DNA of 64,000 nucleotides. It comes from Umbelopsis ramanniana AG (lineage: Eukaryota; Mucoromycota; Umbelopsidomycetes; Umbelopsidales; Umbelopsidaceae). The stretch is from NCBI RefSeq assembly GCF_025399195.1, contig NW_026252096.1, positions 1-64,000 on the forward strand. The letters are read 5' to 3'. The notes under the pieces were generated by a model. That model was not told where the DNA came from. It searched no databases and saw only the letters and a list, made by a program, of their open reading frames with translations. Of the stretch, positions 10,199 to 21,229 are shown one piece after another (positions within the stretch are counted from its first letter, which is position 1; each line of letters begins with the position of its first letter). The position numbers were made by a program, and so were the translations under genes.

Positions 10199-13100
10199 AT
10201 GTATGCATCCCCAAGTTCAGCACCTTCGGGTGCAACTTCACACTTCTGGTCCTTCATGACTGGCTTGTTCCTATTTTTGGCGCTAGCACCAACAGTGTCG
10301 GCATCCACCACTGTCCATTTCGTCAATAACAATTTTACGCTGTGTCAGGAATCAAGCTACTTGAACGTTACAAGTGTTAATCGACTATATCATGCAAAGA
10401 CCAGCACTCTAAATTTCACCATCAACGGAATATCTCCAGTAACTATGGATAACCTGAACGCGGCAAAGACATGTAATTATATATTTTTTATATTTATTGT
10501 TTCTACTCACTTATATTATCTTCACTCTAACATTTGAATAATCTATTTCAAGATTATGCTGCTTCCAAAACAATTGTTCAAATTGGATTTTGGACCGCTG
10601 TCAATGAAGCAAATCAATTTTGCCAGGACGTCAGTTGTCCAATTGGAGTGGGCAATGTTACTATTCATAAGGTGACTGAAACATGTGGACATTGAATGCA
10701 TAAACATCGATCTGTTCTAACATGATAACTTCATTAGGTGATGAGTCTACCTACCACAGCGCTGCCGTTTGGAGATATTTCAGTGCACTATCAAGCTTAT
10801 ACCCCCGACAATATATCTTTCACATGTCTCGATATAGCACCTGTGGGTTATCAAAATCCAGTGTGGCGACAAGTGTTAATAGCTGTTCCAGTTGCCTTTG
10901 CTGTATTTGCAGCTATTGTGACGATCTTCTCGATCTACGTTACTAGCACAGACGCTGAACAAGACATTTTAATATCAGCCTCAAACTATGGAATAGAGCC
11001 ATCAGCACTTCGTCTCAAAACTCCAGGATTGTTCGATATCGTCTTTTACGCACAATTCATAGTTGTCACGGGCCAACTCAACATCAAGTACCCATTGTTT
11101 TATCCATTATTCACTTCGAATTTCGCCTGGAGCAACCTTTTATTTGTACCAGATTTCATCAACGACATTGTCAACACCATCTTTCCTGCCCAACTTACCA
11201 CCGACTCATCAGGATGGTACCAGTCTGAACCTGGATTGAGTTTAAACAAACGCCAGATGGGGTTCGGAGCGGCTGCTAACGACACCAATCCTGTTGTTGT
11301 TGCTAGTACCGGCATGGCCAATTTTGCAAATGCCGTGGGGTTGGATGTACGCGCCTTGTTCATAACGTCCTTAATATTCTATTTAATTATTCTGGCTTGT
11401 ATTATTTTCCTGTGCATCATCGCATGCATGGTCTTAGAGTTTACCAATGTAAACTCATCATACCAGAAGCTACAAAGAAGTCGGCCGTTTGATTTAACGA
11501 TAGGTATAGTGGAATACTTTGAATACCTGGCAAGCACGTATGGAGTTATTCTTACTGATGTGCTATGTTTTTTGTATAGGGGCTTGTCTGAGAACCTTAA
11601 CATTGTTCTATCTACCGCTCATTACCATGTCGTTCTACCAGTTGATGCTTCCTGCACCATGGTACCTGCTATTACCTGCCGCATTAATGCTGGTATTCCC
11701 CTTGTTTGGCCTCTTCGCATGGATTGCATTTCTCCTCCTACGTATTCGACCTCCATCAGTGATTTTCTCGGACATGACGTTGCTGCTTCGATATGGTACT
11801 CTTTACAGCGCCTTTACGGACGATACATTTACATTTTTCATTCTCGTCGTAGTCTATAAGGCATTAGTGGGCGCAATGGTGGGGCTGTTCCAAGCCAGTG
11901 GCCTCGCTCAAGTCATTGTCATTATCATTCTAGAAACGGTCTTTCTCCTTGCTCATTGGTTCAAGGTTCCCTACGCTGACCGATCCATCAATAACTTTTA
12001 TATCTCCTTTGGTGCAGTACGTATCATCATCAGCATTCTTAACATTCTATTTGTGGATGAAGCGAACCTGTTGGACTGGGACAAGCAATACATTGCGTAT
12101 GCTCAGATCTTCCTGCACTGTGTCGCCTTTTTGGTTCTCTTTTCTGTATCCTTGAAAAACCTCATACTCATCGTGACTGGCATGTCAAGCCAAGAGCCTC
12201 ATGAAAATTCCCGACTCAGCGCGGGATTAGGATTGCGATGGATGCGTAGACGGCCCCAGCGTCCACGATTTTCGCATGTTCCAAGTCGCAGTATCAGTGG
12301 TCCCATCGATGTACCGGAAAATGAGATGATCACAACTTCTTCGAAGTCTAATAAGTTTGGCTGGAGACGATCGACTGGAGACGCATCTGTAGGCTTACCT
12401 CTACAGCATTTAAATAATGGCTTACGGTCAGCTACAGTTCCAGACATGTTAAACAATGGATCAGGATCTACACTAGGTCCACAAACACCGCCTCCACAAC
12501 CACCAAAGCATGGTATACCGCTCACTGATGATCAATATGGCCCACAAAATTATCACAGACTTTCAGCGTTTGGGCCAAGCATATACACGGTCGATTCGTT
12601 AGATTCCCCAACACCTACACCGCAGCGCCTTAGAGCTTCATCTAATAGCAATACGTGGATGATACCAGGGCATCAAAGGCAAAGCAGCACCAGTACTGCA
12701 GGTGTAGCAACATCGCAAGCTGATAGTAACACATCTAACAGCAACAACCCTTCCGAATCTCGGCAAACGCCTTCGAATTCTACCATGTCAAACCCATCTG
12801 ACAATAACCCTGTGTCACCTACTGAGTCATCTTTCTATCGACCATCACGAAGGTCATTACGCAAACGGAGTGGCGACTATGGTGGCTTTGGTGGTAGCAA
12901 AGGTAATGCGAACGAAGGACCTGATCCGCAGGCGACACCTAGACCGGGCAATAGAAATTCCAATGCACCGCAAACAACTGTATCACCTGCACCTGCCCAT
13001 CCTTCAATGAATGATATTGAATTATATCGAATTTTGGGCCCAGAAGGGATGGCAGCCATTGCTTCTACGCAGTCACCATCGTCGGGTAAGAATATGGCGA

Positions 13101-13324
13101 AGACACCTTCGTCTGGGGGACTTTTCCCCATGTCTACCAGTGCCTCGGGCCCCGCTCGGCAGTTCAACGACACGTCTGTCTCCACAGGTAGCATATCTGG
13201 CAATGAGCCCCAGATAAAGCCAAATTGGTCTCGACAATCACAAAGTACGGACACACATCCTAGTAATCAAGCCGAAGCTGGTTTCTACGAAATAACGAAT
13301 GATAGCGATTACGATGAGGCGTAA
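10199..13324 (+). CDS. FLC/TRP-like ion channel with ML-like domain
   Basis: Four exons (10199-10472, 10553-10671, 10738-11503, 11580-13324) encode 967 aa. A signal/hydrophobic start (MTGLFLFLALAPTVSA) is followed by an ML-like lumenal domain (residues about 35-180) with paired Cys residues (FTLCQESSYLNVTSV, QFCQDVSCPIGVG, NISFTCLDI). After it come about nine transmembrane helices of the fungal TRP-like family (RQVLIAVPVAFAVFAAIVT through AQIFLHCVAFLVLFSVSLKN). The last 320 residues are a cytosolic, disordered tail rich in Ser, Asn, Pro and Thr. Relatives are yeast FLC1-3 and S. pombe Pkd2, which act in ER/plasma-membrane calcium flux, FAD transport and cell-wall stress. The exon 3/4 joint is fixed by frame and by GIACLRT-like continuity. 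Confidence 0.92.
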
Positions 13325-13645
13325 TCATTTTATTGAGTTCTATTTGCTTCATCAGACGCCTCAAGACTTTTTACATAGCCAGATTTTGACACTCCTCTCT
13401 ATTTCATTTCATCTCATTCAGTCATTATTAATTCCATTTGTTTTTTTACAAATTATTGTATACAGCACTTCTTATAATTGATTCATAATCTGCTTTGTTC
13501 GGCAGGGGCTGAATCATTGGTTATTGGTGGATAGGTGTCCGTGACTCAGCAGTATTACGCCAGGACATAAATTTCTCACAGGCTGTGATCCAATTTCCAC
13601 TCCCCCATCCTTTTGTCTCCTTTACCCCACTTTGAATCTCGCAAC
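13325..13645. promoter_or_regulatory. Promoter of class II aldolase gene: TGACTCA and paired ATTGG
   Basis: Two inverse CCAAT boxes (ATTGG at 13516-13520 and 13523-13527) and one perfect TGACTCA at 13542-13548 lie about 100-130 bp before the ATG. CCAAT boxes bind the HAP/NF-Y complex; TGACTCA is the core of AP-1/Gcn4-type bZIP factors. The spacing is typical of a fungal promoter; function is inferred. Confidence 0.45.
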
Positions 13646-14751
13646 ATGTCGGTTTCCGAAAAGTAAGCTAGTTAAATGCAAAGTACAGAGTTCTTTCACT
13701 TCAACGTTAACTGATGGATATATCGGAATCAATTAGTACTCCAATGGCTGCTGATCGCTCTGTCTTCTTGCGGTCCAAAGTTAAGATTGTCTTGACAGGA
13801 AGCGAAACCAAGGAAGAAGCAGAAGCTGCGCTTAGAGCGCCCATCAATATCCCTCGTTACCCTCATTTCAACGATGTTCATGAGCAGAGAGTCCATATGA
13901 AGCAGAAGCTCGCTGCTGGCTTCCGCCTATTTGCCAAGTTCGGATGGGATGAAGGTAAGTTTACCACCACGATTTTCACCTTTTTTGGAACTCAATGGGT
14001 CGGTACTAAGATTTTCCCTTTTTCCCCCCAGGTGTTGCTGGACATATGACCTTCAGAGACCCAGAGTACCCTGAACTGTATTGTAAGTTATGAACCCACC
14101 CACATCTTGCCTACAAACGGAATGGATTCTTATTTGTTTATGCTAGGGGTCAACTATTTCGGCCAGAGCTTCTCACAAGTTCGCGCTTCTGATCTGGTAC
14201 TTTGTGACCATAGTGGCGCCATCGTTCGAGGCAACCAAACCGTCAACAAAGCTGCTTTTGTTATTCATTCTGCTATTCATGAAGGTCGTCCAGATGCCAC
14301 GTGTGCCGTCCATGCCCATTCCATGTACGGAAAGACCTTCTCAGCCCTTGGCAGAAAATTGTTACCCATCACTCAGGATTCATGCGCTTTCTACGAAGAT
14401 CACTCGTTGTACGATGACTTTGGCGGTGTAGTATATACCCCTGAAGAAGGCGAACGCTTAAAGTCTGCGCTCGGTCAAAGCAAGGCCATGATCTTGAAGA
14501 ACCATGGCTTGCTCACGGTTGGAAGCTCTGTGGATGAAGCCATTTGGTGGTTCATCTCTATGGAGCGATGCTGTATGTCACAGCTTATTGCTGAGGCTGC
14601 TTGCACAAACGGTTTTGAAGGACTCAAGCTCATTGATCATGATGTTGCACTTGGAACACGGAGCAATGTTGGCGATAAGCAGGCTGGTTTCTTCCAATTC
14701 CAGCCTATGTTTGCTCAGATTGTCAAGGAACAACCCGATCTTCTCGATTAA
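13646..14751 (+). CDS. Class II aldolase/adducin-domain protein
   Basis: Four exons (13646-13662, 13737-13954, 14032-14082, 14147-14751) encode 296 aa. The first exon is only 17 nt. The class II aldolase fold is shown by GVAGHMTFRDPEYPELYWVN, DLVLCDHSGAIVRGN, the zinc-ligand stretch CAVHAHSMYGKTFSALGR and ILKNHGLLTVG with its conserved His. Zinc ligands His-x-His and a downstream His are present, so it may be catalytic. The family includes L-fuculose-phosphate aldolase, ribulose-5-phosphate 4-epimerase and adducin heads; fungal members of this subtype have no firm substrate. No targeting signal is seen, so it is probably cytosolic. Confidence 0.9.
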
Positions 14752-15144
14752 GGGAAGCGCACGTTGGTGTTATATTATGAATAAAATTGTCAGACTTTTT
14801 GTATGTAACCTGTTCTCCATCGACTCTAAACAAAAAGTTTCAACATATTGTTGACTAATACTGTCTCAAAATTGCTGCTACAGGATGATTTTGTAGTTGT
14901 TTTACCAAACATGATGGGTAGACATTTTTCTGCAGGTCTCTCTGTAACCGCGTGTCAATTCCGCTTACTGAAAAAATGGTGGCCGGCTTGTCTTACGCGA
15001 CGCGACTGAGCTAAATTTTTCGTTTTTCCCTTATTGGCCATTCACACCTTCGCTGCAAAACCTGGCATCGTCGTCCCCACACTTCACTGCTAAACCTGTA
15101 GTAAATAGAATTACATACCTTCCGTTGATTGTCAATCATCCAAA
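14752..15144. promoter_or_regulatory. CENP-O promoter with tandem ACGCG cores
   Basis: ACGCGACGCGA occupies 14995-15005, giving two ACGCG cores about 140-150 bp before the CENP-O start. ACGCG is the core of the MluI cell-cycle box bound by MBF in fungi, which would suit a kinetochore gene with G1/S expression. An ATTGG (inverse CCAAT) lies near 15034. This is motif matching only. Confidence 0.4.
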
Positions 15145-16362
15145 ATGCAAGACGATTCTCTGTCCAGATACAGACAAGAATGTAAGCCGCCGAGTCACAC
15201 TTGAAAGCATTGAAGGTCTCTCATTCCAGCCAACTAATGTTCCGTGATAGTGGAACAACTGAGAGCGACGAGGGATCGACTCAAGCGAGAGATTCTTGAA
15301 GAAAAAATGATGAACTCGCTCACAGAGTTAGCCTTTGAATTGGATGATGGTACGTCTCTCGCACATCAAACGAATACCGCAGAGCCTGTCTGACACTATT
15401 CATCCTACCAGATGCCATGGATGACGATGGCAAAGATGAAAACGCACGGAAGAAGGAGGTGAGTGCGCAAAAGTATCTTACCACCGTAATAATCTTGGTT
15501 ACTCACATTAAATCTCAGTTAATCCAAAGTATATTAGACAAGGCGTATCGGCATTGCGTGACAGACGCCATTCTTTTGCAGAGAATGACGGGGCGTACGA
15601 TATTTAGCTTGTCAAATGGTTATGTAGGAATAAGATTGGAAACCTATTACGCAAGTAAGTGACCCAACGTATCGAACATGGATCATGAGCCAAAAACTTA
15701 ACGGCCGCTGTAATGCAGGTAAATTCCGCGAGCCGTTTTACCTGCTCATTAATCAGGAGACCCGAGACGCTGAACTGCGAATAGCCAAGCACACGATACC
15801 ACACTTTATCCCATTGCGCGAGTTGGAAAAGAAGTTTTTGAACGTCGATATGGATGTGAGTACCGAACAGTTTCCCGTGCCGTACACTTTACTGTCTTCA
15901 TACTAAACCAATTGAAACAGTGCCTACTCCATGTATTAGAAGATTTTGTGCAAGCATTCGTGTCACGTAGAGAGCAAATAATGGAGATCACGCAGTATCT
16001 AGAGAATACACCAGCAATCAGAGTAACATGCGATGACGCAGCCAAGAGTATTGTCTCTATCATCGCCAATCTTGGAAATGGGTATGTTACCCCTTATACT
16101 TCACATTTAATGTCACTCAACTTATTACTAACTAGTCGGCTTATGGATTCTTGTGGTAAATAGCTTAATACGTGTTTCACTACGGTACGAAGACTTGCGA
16201 TCAGAATTCCCTACCAAAGTTGAGGTTAAGCAAGAAATACGGCAAGTAAGCGCTGATCGTCGTAATCTTGTGATAGAGGAAGAGCGTTTGCTGGACAAAG
16301 AGGATTCATTCTATCACTTAAGGCTTACACCTGCCTTTATATCCACATTTGGAGAAGCTTGA
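15145..16362 (+). CDS. MCM21: Inner kinetochore protein CENP-O / Mcm21
   Basis: Seven exons (15145-15181, 15251-15349, 15412-15458, 15519-15654, 15719-15855, 15921-16081, 16164-16362) encode 271 aa. CENP-O/Mcm21 is part of the COMA/CENP-OPQUR complex of the inner kinetochore. A short N-terminal coiled coil (QLRATRDRLKREILEEKMM) precedes the double-RWD region: FREPFYLLINQ, AKHTIPHFIPLRELEKKFL, LEDFVQAFVSRREQI and the C-terminal SLRYEDLRSEFPTKVEV strand pair. All are CENP-O landmarks. The last acceptor is TAG at 16163; a TAG nearer to the branch-point-like TACTAAC breaks the frame. The gene converges on the Ssd1-like gene with 166 bp between stops. Confidence 0.85.
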
Positions 16363-16528
16363 GCAGTCAATTATAATGTATACATGGTACCAGCAAAATA
16401 AAATTAAAAATCGAAAAAGGGAATGCACAGCATTGATTTAGAAGTATTTAGCGATTATATTTGGCTGTAAAGAAATGGCGTTTCATGGTATGACATGGAT
16501 GCTACTACAAAGGTAGATTGCTTCTAGA

Positions 16529-19500
16529 TTACATCAAGATATGGGGATTGACAGAATGAACATTGACCATGGGTGGCGTCTTATTCATGTCAACGTCAAG
16601 TCGTACCTTGATCTTCTCGAACACTTTAATAACTTGGATTCCATCTGATGAGGGTGAGCTGTCTGCTGTACTGTCAGTCGACCTCTTGTCATTTGGTTTG
16701 GCAGAGTCCACGGGGCCACCCTGAGGCAGAGCAGTGTCGCTTTCAGTAGTCATTTCTGAAGTTGTCTCTGAGGTTGTCTTGTCTTCATCCATCGATAGCT
16801 TAGACTCCACGGCTTTCACAAGATCATCCTCATCACCACAGTCATCGTCGTCAAAGCGTAATACAGACTTTTCTGGCTGTGTATCGTTCATTTCGATAGC
16901 ATCAGTTTGCCATGTCAGGATAAGTGTATGATTAGGGAGATCGTACGTAGACTTTTTAAGAGCCATTCTGTCGAGATGAAGGCGCTTTTCTATTCCATAC
17001 TCAGGTACGAAGATCTCGTACGCAGAATCCAGGACAGCGACTACAGTAGCTTCGCAGTACATTGGCCCATGAAGCTGAGTTTGACGATGGATATACTCTG
17101 CCAGATAAAGTTGAATGCTGGCATCCTGGGCATTCTTTGCACCATCCTTCTTGATATTACACTGCTGTGCAATCCTGGCAATTTCCTTTGAATCCAATGG
17201 GAATTTCTCGACTAATGCCGGGAGTCTCGTAAGCAACTGATCCGAAAAATACGCTCATCGTACAGAAAACGAGGAATACTTACCATCGTTGAGCGCTGCT
17301 TCCAGTTGTCGATGGACAATGACATCCGCATAACGTCGAATGGGGGAGGTGAAATGGGTATACATGGGTACATTCAGGGCATAGTGCACATATTTTGAAA
17401 TATCAAGTAAGCCAGTGCAGAAGTATTTTGCACGTTGCATAGGTTTGATGGCCAAAATGAGCAGTGTCTCCTTCACTTCCTGACTTTCAATCTCATTGAA
17501 AGAGGCTTGCAATGCACCGGCACTGGAGCCATCTAGAACATATCCAAGGTTCTCTGCTTGCATTAAAAACTCCTCCTGCAACAAATACATATAAGTGACC
17601 TTTCCATGACCAGCCAAAGCTTTCAATATCAGTACTCGAACATACCAGGCGGCGTTCGATGGGTGGAGCATGTCGACGTAATAATGCTTCATCTGGATAT
17701 TTGCTTGCTATTTTCTTGGCTACGCTGATATTGGCGCACAACATGAATTCTTCTATAAGTCTATTAGCATCTTTTTGCTCATACAAATGGCAGTCGATAG
17801 GCTTTCCTTCGTCGTCCAAATCAAAGTACAATTTGACAGAGTTCATACTCAGAGCTCCATTGTCAAATCTGGCCTTGCGTAAATGTTTCGAAATGCTGAA
17901 TAGATTCAAAATATCCTTTTCAACCTCTTCGGCCGTATGTCCGTGAATTCTGAGACTACTCGATAAGGGTCTGCCTTCGATTACATCTTGTGCATGTTGA
18001 TACGCGAGCTTGCCACATGATCTGTCAAACAGGGAAAACATTAGCTATCAAAGGGATATATGATGATGGTAGCCTTGTGCATTACCTGATAATAGTACGT
18101 CCAAACCAAGTATCCTGGATGTTGCCAAATTCATCCATTTGCCATATAACTGAGAATGCGAGTCTAACATGAGAATATATGGAATGAGCGCAAGCTTCGA
18201 GAGAATGGCAATTTCATTAGGCACATACCTTTCCACACCAGGGTTCAAACTGCAGAGTTGTTCACAAAGCAATGAAGGAAGCATAGGAATTACACGATCT
18301 ACCAAGTATGTACTTGTTCCACGAGATCGAGCTTCGGTGTCCAATGCACTTCTGCTCTTGATAAAGAACGAAACATCCGCAATATGTACGCCCACTTCAT
18401 ATTGCCCATCTCCTTTATCTATGACGTGAACGGCATCATCCAAATCTAGGGAAAATGCCATGGTATATTTAGCATGTGCGTGGTAAGTAACGTGCAGTGG
18501 TCATAATAGTCGGTACGGTACCTTTTGCGGTCTCTGGATCGATACTAAAGATTCTGTGGAATCTCAGATCGCGACGCTTGGTGAACTCCACAGCTGGAAT
18601 ATGCCATGGCGTGGCTGGAAGACATCCCAATGCGGCGTTGGGGAAGTCTTGGTCGTTGATACAATTCTCAGCAAGAAGTGCCTTAGCTTCTGCTGCCAAG
18701 TCTCCAACGTTGCCAAGTTCCTGCACTAGTTCACCAAAAGGGTGCTTCTCTGTGATCGGCCATTGTGTAATACGTGCCTTTACGACGAGGTGGACATCAG
18801 TTTCATGATAAAATAACAACATCCTTTCAAATGAAACTTTATACACACCACAAACAACTTTTTGGAAAACGTGCTGTCATCGTCGATAAACCCTTTGGGA
18901 GCGTGTCGTATACCTATAGCCACGAACGGCAGTCGCTTGTCAGTGGGCTTTATCCAAAACATAGAAGGTTTAGGGCGTGGGCGTTCTTCTTCGTCATCCT
19001 TCTTCTTCTTCTTTGGTGCACTTTCTACTTGTCCCGGACGATTCAATGATATCGTGCTTTCGGAAATGAAAACGTTTAGAAAGCAGTGAACGCTGATGAC
19101 CAATAATGGACTTAGTTTACATACCCAGTCAACATAGGTTCCTGGGATCGATCTAGGATGGCAACCACGATGCCGCAATATTTTGGTTTTTTCCTTTCTT
19201 CATCGTCCTCATCATTCGTACAACTCTCATTTTCATTAGGGATGATTTCGATCTCACGCTCATCTTTCGGTGCAAATGGGTTTGGCTGATCCTTCTTCTT
19301 GTCAGCGTCTTTCTCATCCTTCGCCTTCTTGACGGCCCATACTTCCTCAACATCTTTAAGTTGTACTGCAACAATGTCTCCTTCTAATGCTCGGTTGCGA
19401 TTGATTGCTCCGTGTATGTAAATATCATATTCCAGATCGTCGCAGGTTACATAAGCATCCTGTCGGTTTCGTCGATTGATTCGAAGACTGCCTTTATAAA

Positions 19501-20750
19501 GTGCCTTCGACTCTAGTAATGGAAGTACTTCGCGATGCGGCATAAATTTAGGAAACATTTCACGCCGGTTTCGAGGGTTATAGTCATCGGGGTGGACAGA
19601 TCTGTGGTGTTTGCCATTCGATCCATCTTTTGGAGGTACGGTCGGAGTGGTTGGTTTTGGCGGAGCAGCAGCTGTAAGGAAATTAAAAGTGTTCAATTAA
19701 ACGGTGCAACATGGTTGTATTTACAGTTAATGTCTTACTTGCTCTCCAATCATTAGAGTCACTGTTTTGCTTCGCTTTGCTAATTTGATTAGGGTCAAGC
19801 TTTGCTTTGGGTACAAATTCACGGTGTATAGCTTTTTTAAACACAGCGTGGTGCTTTGATGATATAGGCTTTTTATCCAAATCCTTGTAGTCAATCTCTT
19901 CTATTTCTGATGTTTCCCTGGCGGCATGGCTTGCACCCTTTTTCTTTGTGTGAGTTGATGGCTTTGATGTTCGCGATCCTTTTTTAGCATCCTCTTCTGA
20001 TCCCCGCACAATCTTAGACTCGCCTACGACATTCACATCTCGTTTATCAGCGTGATTTTGAAAACGCGGTACGGTGGTAGAAGTCTTGCTATCATGCGCT
20101 TTCAAGGAAACGGTGGTTTGATCGACACCATCTGCGCTCTCTTTGGGAACACCTGCTGATTGATGCTCCTCATCAACTATAGTATTTGTTTCGGTTGCAG
20201 ATGTGGAAGCCGTTTTGCGCTCTTTCTTGTGATGTTTAGTCTTGGCCTTGGGTGTGGATGTTTGATGGGGTTGCTGGAAATCGCGTGGTACATCCGATGC
20301 AGGCTGCGATATTTTATCTACGTGCTTAGGGTCCTTTGAATCCAATGGCTTCTCCAAATCTCCCTGCTTGTCCGTTGTAGGTTTATCTTGTTTGGGTTTC
20401 TTCTTCGAGCGAGGTTTTGTAACTTTGCTGGATTTTGGAACCGTGTCACCAACTATATCTGAGTTGTTGACATTAACAGTAGGGGCTGTGTCACTTTCGT
20501 TTATAATTTCACCGTGAATCTTATCGGGTGTACTATTTTCTTTATGACTGGTGGGTTTTTCGCGTTTCGGTTTACGATTCCTCGGGTGGTGCGGTTTAGG
20601 TGCCTCAGGAGCAACAGTGGTAGCACTTTCCTCGACGATCTTTAAAAGACAGGAAGCTTAAATGAGCTACTATATCCAACGGTAGGGTCGATAGCCTACA
20701 CTGCCGTTAGCTTCAGTCAGAAAACTTACCATTTTACTTTCTGTGGACAT
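16529..20750 (-). CDS. SSD1: Ssd1/Dis3L2-family RNB-domain protein with intact catalytic Asp
   Basis: Ten exons (20750-20730, 20639-19739, 19671-19125, 19056-18849, 18777-18522, 18445-18229, 18163-18086, 18021-17646, 17575-17284, 17253-16529) encode 1206 aa. Order: Lys/Ser-rich disordered N-terminus (1-305), cold-shock domains (about 325-500; [20 protein letters not shown]), RNB domain (about 635-950) and a C-terminal S1-like part with an acidic tail. Ssd1 in yeast binds mRNA and lacks nuclease activity; Dis3L2 is a 3'-5' exonuclease for uridylated RNA. Here [16 protein letters not shown] keeps D639, D645, D647 and D648, the four RNase II aspartates, while flanking sequence ([15 protein letters not shown]) is Ssd1-like. 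The motif depends on an intron with the strong TTTTCCCTAG acceptor. The intron at 17254-17283 would be only 30 nt. Confidence 0.88.
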
Positions 20751-21229
20751 TCAAGCTTTGGAAAGTCAATTGTCGTAGTCAAGAGGTACTTCCTTTAATT
20801 TCTGGGCCATCGTGTGCCAAATTATACTTCGCCAGGTGACGTAGCAAAATTAATTGTCACAGCTGGTGAACTGCGGTTGCATTGATTTCAACCGCCAAAA
20901 TCACACCAACGCTCTGTAAGGATATGAAGGACTAAGCTTAACTTCAGACTACCTTTTCTTTATTTTGCGTATACCCAATGCACCTTGCTGCATCTCGAGT
21001 ATCTCTAACATTAGGATTTTATTCTATTTTACAGGAACGGGGTATGTGTACCGCTTCATTGGATGAGCTGAGTCGCAAGAGAATAGCAATGGACGCTGAT
21101 TAAAAGCAGAGGAAGCTTGGCGGTAAAGGAGGCATACATATGAAATCGCCGATGATGTTCTGCATCTTGTCATCGCCGCCAAGGAGTCAGCTCTACCGGA
21201 GTTATGTAGCAATTGATTAAGAAGGTATA
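20751..21229. other. Intergenic region, Ssd1 promoter and SLX4 3' end
   Basis: 479 bp between two minus-strand genes. A short open frame (21024-21233, minus) just after the SLX4 stop has no recognisable domain and no sign of the SLX4 C-terminal domain. Nothing else is seen. Confidence 0.5.
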
